DNA from: Datisca glomerata
Taxonomy: Eukaryota; Streptophyta; Magnoliopsida; Cucurbitales; Datiscaceae
Assembly (NCBI GenBank): GCA_003255025.1
Contig: QANY01013831.1
Span: 62,001 to 126,000 of the forward strand
Reading direction: 5' to 3'
Length of the DNA stretch: 64,000 bases
Positions 55,730 through 64,000 of the stretch are shown in pieces; the stretch's first letter is position 1, and the number at the start of each line of letters is the position of its first letter. Made by a program: the position numbers and the translations under genes. The notes beneath the pieces were generated by a model. It ran no database searches. It was not told the DNA's origin and saw nothing but the letters and a program-made list of their open reading frames with translations.

Positions 55730-57633
55730 CCTAATTAGGCACCGTTGGTCTAGGATTTGAACCTAAAGTCAACTTTGGATTCATAGACTGAATTTGACAG
55801 GTTCCACTGCGAAAAACCTCTCGCTACATAAGTCACGTCACCGCATTTGTTCAGTCGGGTTGCCAAAGAAGCAGTGATGAAGGCTGGCAAGCACGATTTA
55901 CCAGAAATTGAGTCTCACTAGGGATTTAGAAGTTCCATGGCTGCATATTCAGTCGAGAATATGTGACTGAGTCACCCGTACTTGAGCTCGAGAAAGATTC
56001 CTTATACTGACTGTGTCTGCTTCAAACCCTAGACTCGTCTCATGTAGTGTAGCGAGACTACAAGTCCAGTCTTAGCAAGGAAGATTTTTGGGGGACTAGC
56101 CTGATTCTAACTCATACTCAAGAGGACAATTCCTCGCACTGAATTAATGGAGCCATTGAAAGGTGACTGAAACAGCAGAAATGGTGACTACCCGAGCTAA
56201 TGATAGAGGCAAGAACACATTCTGGCCAGGCCTTACTATAGCCAACCTCACATATACCACTCAATCTTTTACACCCATGTATCGTACTCTCTCGACCAGG
56301 TCATCATAAGAAAAGACTGATAAATCTTTCCGAAGTGAGAGAAGGAGGGAAGGCGCAATACAACTAACATAACATCCAGCTGGAAAATGCTAGGTAGCTA
56401 GGCTAGCGCGCAATGGCTTTCTCCGATAGGGGATCGCTTCTTCAAGTGGAGCCCAACTTATACAAGACAAGGTGCTGCTCACTTTCTCTCAGCCACTAGT
56501 GGCTTATTTATGTTGTGGTCGGCATTCCTATATGTTCCTCCTTGCTTTCGTAATTAAGAATCCAAAGGTTACCTTTGGATGTTGTCGTGATGCTTTGGTT
56601 ATGAAGGTTGCCAGGGTTAAGGTTTATGGATGGATTCAGTAAACGAATGTCCCTCAATCTCAATCAATATCAACATAATATCGTGACCGAGGTTGATTTT
56701 GTTAGAAAAGAAAGTAGGTTTTAGGGGTTCATTGATTAGTAAACCTCCGATGCTGGTAAGGTCGGGATTGTCGTCATCTATCTCCAGTTTTCCGGCTGAT
56801 AAGATCTTTGAGATTGACCAGCCAGCTGGGTTGGTTTGGCTATTCCATTCTATTGAAAAAGAGTCAGCTGTCTGCGCGAGTAACCTTCTTCTAGGCTCCG
56901 CTGGATGACACGACATTCTTGTTCAAATATAGGCTGACCATACTTGTGATGTTTCCCAACGATCCAATATGACCACTTAGGTCTACATAGCCACGATATT
57001 GTTCTATGCAAGCAGGCGGGCACGTTTGACACATTTTTGGTGTCGTTGGGGAGGGATTGACCTTTCTAACGCATATTCAGTAGTACCGGCATGGCCCCAC
57101 TGATTTATTTTTGATCAGAGCATCAAGCAGCATAACTCGGTTCTACTTGACTAAGCCCCGTGCTCGTCCAAGGAGGGAGTTTGCTTTACCCAACTCTCTT
57201 TTTGATAACAAGAAGGAAACCCCTGACCCAACATTCATGAGTTTCAAATGAAGAATGAAGAGTGCCCTGCCCCAGGAAGCATCTACTCCTATCAAAATGA
57301 AAAGCATGATTTTACTAAACAAGCAAGAAAATCCCTTTCTTTCTATGTTCTTAGTCAAGCCTAACGCCCGACAATCTTTCTAAAGCGCTAACAAGCAAGA
57401 AACGGATGCGCTAATGCGCAACGGCTTTCGCACAACTCAATCCCTTGCTTTGTTCTATAGTAATGAGCCTTTTTAATAAGGCTCGTGCTAGGCACTCATG
57501 TTTTCTGACTTCCCAAGAATTGAATCTTTGAAATTTAGTAAAGACCTATCCCTTGTTTCAGTCAGAATGGGTCCCCCGAACCCTAGGACATTGGCTGCCT
57601 CCAATAGTGGTCTATTAAGGATTGCATCTTGCG

Positions 57634-57828
57634 TATATTCTACATTATAACCTGCAACTCATTCAGCTTCCCCTTCTGGGAGATCAAACGGAGCTCGATT
57701 AGTTTTTGCTAAACGATAAATAAAAACATAACCAATACAGGGAATAAAGGAATACTGGAGCATATATGCGTTTGCGCCATGATAATCTCACTCAAATTAT
57801 AGGGTCCTACACATATTAGTACAGTATA
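57634..57828 (-). pseudogene. nad1: nad1 exon 3, stop and frameshift
   Basis: The minus strand reads TATACTGTACTAATATGTGT, giving [20 protein letters not shown], then [11 protein letters not shown] one-base deletion in the T run leads to TTTAG, after which the nucleotide match continues (AAACTAATCGAGCTCCGTTT; GCAGGTTATAATGTAGAATA) to the exon end near 57634. The length of about 192-195 bases fits the family. Intron domain V precedes it at 57845-57877 (GAGCTACTGCAGGGAAACTT, GCACGTGTGGTTC). Exon 2, normally upstream in cis, is not found in the next 1.4 kb. Confidence 0.9.
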
Positions 57829-59199
57829 CCGGGGTCCCCGGCCAGAACCACACGTGCAAGTTTCCCTGCAGTAGCTCGTTCGTGCTTTCCGAGGCACTAC
57901 CTGTGACTCAGCATGGGAGAAAGGAAGGGGTGGAACTGCACACTTTTGTGTTTAGAGCATTGTACGAGTGAATAGGCAGCACCTACCATGCAAAGCTTTC
58001 TGGAAGAGGCTGGGCTGCTTCCTTTTCGGCGCCCACCTTTTTTTAATTTAGATGTTAGTGCAAGGAAAGCCCCAGGAAAGTATAGGTTGACTTCTAGCTC
58101 CATCTCGACCGACATCCTACTCTCGAAGGGGTGGAGTCCTGGAGCGAACTACTCATGGCCGTCTTGCCCCAATCCAAGGAAGGGAATTTGGTGAGGAGCA
58201 TTATTTTGAGGGAGGGAAAGCGTGGTTGATAAGCCACTTCAAGGAGAGGGCTGGCCTGGTCAGGAAGAGATTCCCGAATAGCTTCAGTCTTTATGTGAAT
58301 CTCTTTCTATGTTAGGTAGCGGTTGCGAGCTTTCCTATGGTTGTCCCATTGCGGCCTCTGATTGTCTGTCCCGTCTCATCTGGATTTGGCTATACTTTTA
58401 TGTAACCAGTTTAACATGAGAGCCTTTAGAAAAGGGATAAAAAGGCACTCATCAATCATCTCAGCCCCTTTCTTCCTATTCTAATTTGTCGCTTATTAAG
58501 AGAAGAGGTCTCGTTCAAGTGGCCCGCCTTCATTCATCTATACCAGCTACCACGCACTAGGAACAATTTCTGCGCCCCTCTCTAGATAAGAAGTAGAATG
58601 CGCCGTCACCTAGAGCCCTTTCCTCTACCGGGGACTTCCACGGAATGAAAATGGGTGGCATGCTCGACATTTGTTGCCATGGTTTATATCCTGGAGTACT
58701 GCTATTACTGATCTGTCACCCAATCTACTTAAACAACCTCAAGGTTTGGCCCCGCCCCATTTGAGGAATGAGCTTATAGACATGGCTTAGTCAGTTATTC
58801 TTGCAATTCAGATAAGATTCAGATCGCCACTTCTTTGAAAGAATGGTTCTTGCCTCCCTCCTTTGAACTTGTCCATTCCTTAGGTCATGCCTTGCTCTCA
58901 CGTTTGAGTGTTTTCTCATCATTTAGGATGATGAGTGAGATTTCTGCAGTCACCCCCAGGGGTTATTCGCATCTGGATATTACCAGGACCCTTGAGCTCC
59001 GACCCTTGATCAGATAAAGCAGTAGCTTCTAGGATGAAGCCGAGCCACTAGTGGAGTGGCGAAGGAGGCATACTATACGTATGCTACATTAGTAATCGAT
59101 GAAATACCAAAAAAAACTATACACCATTTTAGTGAACTATTGAAGCTATTAGTGTGATTGATCCGACAAGTACCAAGGGCTTTCAGTAGACTTCTTTTT
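57829..59199. other. nad1 intron 2 3' part and unidentified DNA
   Basis: The first 50 bases are domains V and VI of nad1 intron 2 on the minus strand. The following part up to about 58200 is probably intron sequence. Beyond that I recognise nothing, and I specifically looked for the 83-base nad1 exon 2 without success. Confidence 0.5.
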
Positions 59200-59550
59200 T
59201 CATTTCCAAATTGGCTTGCGTCAAGTCATAGCATTAGTATGAGTTCATTGAGCGTGTAAGGGTGATCCATCTTGATGATGAATTCCACGATAACAAGAAA
59301 TAGAAATGAATCATTCAATGTCTGCTCATTCTCCCCTCCTCAATTCCCAATGAACAATATGATCTTGACCTATCATTTGTTCAATTTGGTCAATCTGATA
59401 CTTAGTTAACTCTTGTAGCTTTATGTTCCCACTGCCAACTAATCGATAACGAACATGAATGGCATTTTTAGGTCCAATTCCATCAATTTTTGTTGAGGCA
59501 ATTCTTACTTGTTTATCGGTAATTGATCTAGCTCTTGAAATATATGACAT
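59200..59550 (-). pseudogene. rps13: rps13 (ribosomal protein S13), full length with four stops
   Basis: S13 binds the head of the small ribosomal subunit. From ATG 59550 the reading is MSYISRARSITDKQVRIAST, GIGPKNAIHVRYRL and YQIDQIEQMIGQDHIVHWEL to GE, then TGA. In the same frame the rest of the gene follows: ADIE, TGA, FISISCYRGIHHQDGSPL, then NECODING changes at TGA for the R of QRT and TGA for C, ending at TGA 59202-59200. The total of 351 bases is exactly 116 codons plus stop. At least three stops are CGA to TGA, and CGT to CAT, CGC to CAC and CGG to TGG also occur, all at CG sites, with no insertion or deletion. nad1 exon 3 lies downstream, the linkage seen in many angiosperms. Confidence 0.94.
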
Positions 59551-59679
59551 TCCTGATCCTTCCTTTTACTAGTCTTCTCGGCTGGAATCATAAATGAGTG
59601 GTCTCCTCTCTGATGATATTTTTTATAGGTAGAACTAGTGTGAGCGGTCTAAACTTTGACCCTTATCTCCTCCAATTAT
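59367..59679. repeat. 313-base direct repeat with 62241-62553
   Basis: Both copies are exactly 313 bases with roughly ten percent mismatch. They carry the first 61 codons of rps13 and about 130 bases of its leader, including the segment shared with matR. Confidence 0.85.
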
Positions 59680-60020
59680 GTTCTCATACCCAAGACCTGA
59701 AAAAAGATCAAGAGTCTTGTGGAGGATAATTTCTCACTTCTCTTACTAAATCAGTGAGAAAGTGCTCCACGATGGGTCACATCACGACCTCAAAATGGAA
59801 GTTTTCTGCCTTTCTTAAGATCACGCAAAAGGTCTTTTAGGGCCGCTATGTTCGCATCCCCCGACTCACAATGGAAGTGGTCTCGTGCGATCTCATGCGC
59901 GACCATCGTGAAGTTGGGTCTGAGGTGCCAACGGTTACAGAATAGCCCGTAGAAGCCCCTTTGACTCTCTATAAAAAAGCTTTCTGCATCATCAAGGGCA
60001 TTGTCGCAGGTTTTCATTAA
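59680..60020 (-). CDS. Unidentified open frame fused to an rrn18 5' scrap
   Basis: An ATG at about 60017 opens MKTCDNALDDAESFFIESQR, then GFYGLFCNRWHLRPNFTMVA, and ends RDLKKGRKLPF at a stop near 59790 (about 75 codons). It contains tryptophan, histidine, cysteine and a charged C-terminus and looks like a piece of a real protein. It directly follows, on the minus strand, an rrn18 5' end, so the join is a recombination product. I do not recognise the family. Nothing identifiable lies between 59680 and 59790. Confidence 0.3.
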
Positions 60021-60101
60021 ACAACGTTCGACTTGCATGTGTTAAGCATGTAGCTAGTGTTCCTTCTGATCTAGGATCAAACACTTATTTTGAGTATGAC
60101 C
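60021..60101 (-). pseudogene. rrn18: rrn18 5' end fragment (about 80 bases)
   Basis: The minus strand reads TCATACTCAAAATAAGTGTT, TGATCCTAGATCAGAAGGAA, CACTAGCTACATGCTTAACA and CATGCAAGTCGAACGTTGTT. This is the start of plant mitochondrial small-subunit rRNA (AGAGTTTGATCCTGGCTCAG region through the V1 region). The match stops at GTTGTTT, where the unidentified frame begins. CTAGATCAG for CTGGCTCAG and ACACTAGC for ACGCTAGC show decay. Confidence 0.88.
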
Positions 60102-62098
60102 GGGCCCTGCAGTGGTATAACCTGGTGAACCTAGCGTACTACTGAATATTGATTCTCTCTCTTGAACCCTATTATATATACACCAACTCAATCAAAATCA
60201 AAGAAAACTTATTGAAACTACATCAACAACCGGGGGAAATACACAGGTCCGTCCTACCTACTAACGCTAATAAGGTTGAATAAGTCTCCCGAACTCTATC
60301 TTTATAGTAGGTTCTTTAGTCTTTGCTCTCAAGAACTAGTACACCCTATTCTTAAAAGCAGAAGAGTAGCTAAACTAAGCAACTTGTTGGGAGATTAGGT
60401 GGTAGTTGAAAGAGCTGCTCGAAAAGGGTAATGGTTGGCCCAGTACATCCTCTTGTGCTTTGTCCATATCTCTAAAGGGTCATAGTGCCGAATAAGGCTC
60501 TAATTACACCACTTTGCTGAAAGAACGGTTTGGTATAATCGCTAAGATTTCAATCAAGATGAAATTGGTTAGTTTGAATGCGTGAAAAAAGAAAAGGTAG
60601 ACTCAATATCATAGAAATCAAAGACATCGAAATCAGCACCATCTTATTCGTTTGCAAAAAGAGGACTAAAAAGAAGAATGCTTCAGTTAATAGGCCACCG
60701 ATCGACATCCAAGCTTGACTAAATAATAGGGGGAGGGTCCGGCAAGCGCGTAGCAAGCCATTCGAGGGTAGCTAAGCAAGGAAATAAGCAAAGACAACTT
60801 ATGGTCGTGTGCTTATCATCAAAGCTTCCAGTGTCGAGTTGTCACAGGTAGGTTTCTTAGTCATAGCTAGATAGCAAGATAGATGTCCTTCTCCCCGACC
60901 AGACTTAGTATCCTTGGTTGAAAAAAGGATTGCACTACTTCCACTTCAATAGAAGATCAAGGCCATGTCAAAATAGGTACTTCCTCTTAGCCATTCACTA
61001 GATTTCTTTCTTTTGAAAGAAAGGGAGGGGTGGTAGAGCAAGATTCGCACATCCAGTTGTCCGGTCAAAAAGAAGAAGGTTAACAAACGTAAAAACAATA
61101 CTCAACAAAATGCTCAATCCACATCCGGAAAAGAAGAGAGTTTAAAGAAAGAAGAAGGGTCGTGCCCAATTCCAATTAGTGTGTTCTTTAATTCTGCCTT
61201 TCAGGAATAAGATAATTAGTGGACCAAGGCTAGATGATCGTGTCATTCTCTATACTCCAGAAAAACTATTGTATTCTATCTCTTTCTTTTTTCCTTCGTC
61301 CAATGAATTCACCTAGATTTGAAAAACTTATGTTGCAGGTGAGTCACCACTTCAACAGGAGACCGAACAAGGCTTCTTTTGGCTGCTGCGGATCACCTTG
61401 TTCCTAACTCCACTCACTACCTTTTAGCATTAATGGATAAATAAAGGCTATCAAAGAGCTCGGTACCAAAGAGGCACAGCTAATGAATCGTGCACTCAAA
61501 GAAAGATGTCATTGATGAGTTTCTAACATTCATTCTCGAGCGGGGAGTGAGTTCAAGACCAAAAAAATCCAAAGCATCTCTTCCTTTTCGCCGTGCCTCG
61601 AGGGCTTACAAGTCCGTGGGAACAGTTGAACAAGTCTCGTATTCAGATATATCTATTGAGTAAGAGGCTGAAAAAGGCCAAACAATAAATCAAAAAGTCA
61701 GAAAGAAGAATAGAAAGAACGATAGCCAGAAGAACAAAGGAACTATACATACAGTCACACAGTCCTCGAGTCCATGTCATGATAATAGAAAATGTACCTC
61801 CTGGATGTAGCTGTAGTTAGTCTAGCCCGAAGCCCCCCCAAAAGTTGGGGAATCGGGTAGGGCTCTGATCGCAACCTGGTTCTCTTTTTTTCATTTCATC
61901 GAGATGTGGTGTCCAGTAACTCACATCGGTGAGGGCTGCGCTATGCCACCTGTCCTTACCCTGGTAGTACTGCTTTAGCAAAGCTAATGGTAGCTCAAAC
62001 AGGTCTGGGACAATCCTTCCTTTCATAGGCTGGAGTAAACATTGCGTTTACAAAGAGCTATGCCCTTTAGTTGCATGTTCAACCTAGCCAAGACCCTA
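60102..62098. other. Unidentified DNA
   Basis: About 60 bases at 60178-60235 resemble 31785-31840 just upstream of rrn26. A 68-codon hydrophobic minus frame lies at 60550-60756 and a 69-codon minus frame at 61817-62026 (MKGRIVPDLFELPLALLKQY, then GKDRWHSAALTDVSYWTPHL). The second looks protein-like, but I cannot assign either. Confidence 0.4.
61817..62026 (-). CDS. Unidentified 69-codon open frame between the two rps13 copies
   Basis: The reading has DLFELPLALLKQYYQGKDRW and SYWTPHLDEMKKREP, with aromatic and charged residues spread as in globular proteins. It ends in a glycine and phenylalanine-rich tail from a G/C-rich sequence (NFWGGFGLD). I do not recognise the family. Being between repeated mitochondrial scraps, it may be part of a larger gene that was cut by recombination. 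Confidence 0.25.
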   Translation of the reverse strand: MKGRIVPDLFELPLALLKQYYQGKDRWHSAALTDVSYWTPHLDEMKKREPGCDQSPTRFPNFWGGFGLD

Positions 62099-62147
62099 CT
62101 TGCTGGTTTATCCATCATCCAATCCACAACAAATCGGATGAAAGCCT
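62099..62147. repeat. 49-base copy of a segment in the 5' part of rrn26
   Basis: CTTGCTGGTTTATCCATCAT, then CCAATCCACAACAAATCGGA and TGAAAGCC, matches 31433-31481 inside rrn26 with about five differences. Orientation on the plus strand is the same as the antisense of rrn26 there. It lies about 95 bases left of the second rps13 repeat. Confidence 0.75.
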
Positions 62148-62240
62148 GATACTTCTCACCTACTCAAACGAGATTGAAAACTACCATTCCGTCGAATCGG
62201 AAAAGGTTTCGAAGAGCATAGAAGGTCAGTTCGATGGTCA

Positions 62241-62424
62241 GACCTATCATTTGTTCAATTTGGTCGATCTGATACTTAGTTAACTCTTTTATCTTTATGT
62301 ACCCACTGATACCTAATCGAAAACGAACCTGAATGGCTTTTTTAGGTCCAATTCCATCAATTTTTATTGAGGCAATTCTTACTTGTTTATCGGCAACTGA
62401 TCTAGCCCCTGAAATATATGACAT
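62241..62424 (-). pseudogene. rps13: rps13, second copy, 5' half only
   Basis: From ATG 62424 the reading is MSYISGARSVADKQVRIASI, KIDGIGPKKAIQVRFRLGIS and TKYQIDQIEQMIG, closer to the family than the first copy and free of stops over 61 codons. At 62241 homology ends and the frame runs into unrelated sequence (a further 25 codons). The family length is 116 residues, so the C-terminal half is missing. The leader is the same as that of the first copy. Truncation by recombination is the simplest explanation. Confidence 0.92.
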
Positions 62425-62561
62425 TCTTGATCCTTCCTTTTACTAGTCTTCTCAGCTGGAATCATAAATGAGTGGTCTCCTCTCTGATGATATTTTCTAT
62501 AGGTAGAACTAGTGTGAGCGGTCTAAACTTCGACCTTTATTTCTTCCAATTATTCATACCA

Positions 62562-62895
62562 ATAGTATCCTATAGTCGCCATGCGTTATACTATGATTCC
62601 ACTGGACCCGCCCTAAATGAAGGAAGGGCTTTTGTGTCATCTGGCGACGATCAGAGCGTTCTCTCGTTGCCACGATGACCACAAGCAACCCAACTTAAAG
62701 ATAGTCAATGGTTGCTTTTGCTAATGAACTAGATGCCTGACCCTTCCAGTCTTGAAGCAAGCTATGTAAAAATCTAATTGAAGGCTTGTTCTGGTAAATG
62801 GTATACAGTACAATCCCTGCCTGCCTTGGTCCACTCAGTAAGAGTGTTCTCAAATCCCAAGTAAAGTGTCTCTCATCAAATACCACAACATACGA
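62562..62895 (-). repeat. Long inverted repeat, right arm
   Basis: Reverse complement of 23463-23787 with scattered differences. Read on the minus strand it gives ERHFTWDLRTLLLSGPRQAG, LYTIYQNKPSIRFLHSLLQD and ends KATIDYL at a TAA, where the other copy stays open for longer. It begins nine bases from the end of the rps13 repeat, so two repeats stand side by side. Confidence 0.85.
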
Positions 62896-64000
62896 AAATT
62901 AAAAAAAAATACAGAGATATAGTCCTATCCAAGCTTGTCAGGATTAAAGACGTTGGGATTAGATTAGCAGACTATGGATTGGTCAAGACATCGAGTAAAG
63001 TCTCCATCATCTCCAAAAAAACTGAAGTGGTTAGGTTTGAGTCTTCATCAATCAGGTGGTCAGACGCAATCTATTAGTATATATATGGAGGGGTAAGAAA
63101 AATATCTCTCATATGGCTCCTTCTAAGCAAGACGACTAAGATCTAATGGTTTATAATAATGCTAAGAAAGAAGAAGATCGAGACCATTCTTTTTGAGACA
63201 AAGGGATTGACTTCTATTAGGTTTACATCAAGGGCGAAGACACCAACTAGTTGGCTATGTAAAAAGAGAGTGGGCTATAGGGACATTTATTGACCTAGAA
63301 TCACGAAGATGTCGACTTTGCGCTATGCCATACGATCTCAGGATTGCTTCGATTCCTTGACGCTATGTGGGAGAACTCAACCATGCAATCAGTGATACAT
63401 CAGAGGATCCAATTTTTGAGAGAAAGCAATTCGAGTGGGAAAGCTAACCTACCCTTCCATTCGTAGAATCTGACTTTCATCCAAGAGTTTGGGCTTCTAC
63501 CCGAAGAACATGCTTTACGACACCTATATGCCAAGATATCACTACTTTGATACGGCCGGTTCCATTGGTCATTCTTCAGGAGAAGTCCCAGAATTGAACT
63601 AGTCAATTGATAAGATCATAGCTAACACACTGGCTTCATTGAGATCGGATAGCGCATAAGAGGGCATTTTCTGAATAAGAATATTGTCTTTCTACACTGG
63701 TGACATATACCACCTCAGAATATTCCTTCCTTTTTTGTGGTGAGATGAAGTCGCATTGATTGAATCAGTTCTGGTCTTCGCTGAAAAAGTGAGTCTTTAC
63801 TTGATGAGTAGACCTTAGTTACCCACTTATTAGGACTTGTAAGAAGCTGAGTTTCTTTGCTTTCTTTCATCACAGTAGTTGGAAAAAAAAGTAAAAGCAG
63901 CAGACCAGTAGTCCCATTATCCACCTTTAGAGAAATTTTTGAAGAAGGTTCTATTTAACACATCTTGACCAAGGAGGAAGAGCAGGAAAGAAATGCTTTG
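62896..64000. other. Unidentified DNA to the window end
   Basis: No gene is recognised. Frames at 63400-63606 and 63715-63924 (both minus, about 68 codons) have no identifiable domain. Confidence 0.45.

Larger units (their letters stand above)
50476..57630. other. Long stretch without a recognised gene
   Basis: About 7.1 kb with no identified gene. It contains an acidic coding-like fragment (50749-50913), a 9-bp hairpin with T run (51972-51999), a TA run near 51414, a G31 tract (53465-53495), unidentified frames at 54584-54892 and 55448-55729, and copies of the GCGCAACGGCTTTCGC text near 56408 and 57415. The last 80 bases should be the 5' half of trans-spliced nad1 intron 3, beginning ACGCAAG after exon 3. 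Confidence 0.45.

Overview
The window reads as angiosperm mitochondrial DNA that no longer works as such. Hallmarks of a flowering-plant chondriome are present: pieces of the trans-spliced nad1 gene with matR in its fourth intron, the 3' cis-spliced exons of nad5, linked nad4L and atp4, ccmC, rps13 (two copies), a long rrn26, a trnfM relic, two blocks of plastid DNA (trnI-CAU/rpl23/rpl2 and ndhC/ndhK), and fragments of nuclear retrotransposons (Ty1/copia, Ty3/gypsy, LINE). Gene density is low and every gene I could identify is broken.

The breaks share a style. Many are C-to-T or G-to-A changes at CG dinucleotides. CGA has become TGA in nad4L, atp4, nad5, rps13 and matR, and the matR YADD box has become YANN by two CG-to-CA changes. 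This is the signature of methylated-cytosine decay, expected for mitochondrial DNA resident in the nucleus (a NUMT) rather than for a live mitochondrial chromosome. That is inference; an organellar scrap rich in foreign DNA is the alternative.

Layout. 1-5.2 kb: copia fragment and unidentified DNA. 5.2-5.7 kb: nad1 exon 1 (minus). 5.7-14.4 kb: no recognised gene, two poly-G/N tracts. 14.4-17.4 kb: broken group II intron reverse transcriptase unlike matR, then nad4L and atp4 (plus). 17.4-18.8 kb: gypsy polymerase relic. 18.9-21.2 kb: ccmC whose last 14 bases are also the first 14 of a plastid trnI-CAU, followed by rpl23 and rpl2 exon 1 plus intron. 22.6-23.8 kb: LINE fragment and one arm of a long inverted repeat. 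28.1-32.0 kb: trnfM relic, rrn26 (minus) and a promoter-like motif. 33.9-34.8 kb: plastid ndhK/ndhC (minus). 37.6-39.3 kb: tRNA-like element and two LINE pieces in opposite orientation. 44.0-46.8 kb: copia fragment and nad5 exons 4-5. 48.2-50.5 kb: matR, nad1 intron 4 and exon 4 (minus). 57.6-60.1 kb: nad1 exon 3, rps13 and an rrn18 5' scrap (minus). 62.1-62.9 kb: second rps13, an rrn26 scrap and the other arm of the inverted repeat.

In a working mitochondrion the nad, atp, ccm and rps genes would serve respiratory complexes I and V, cytochrome c maturation and translation. Here they are relics and probably do not act together. I found no CRISPR array, operon or defence-like system.
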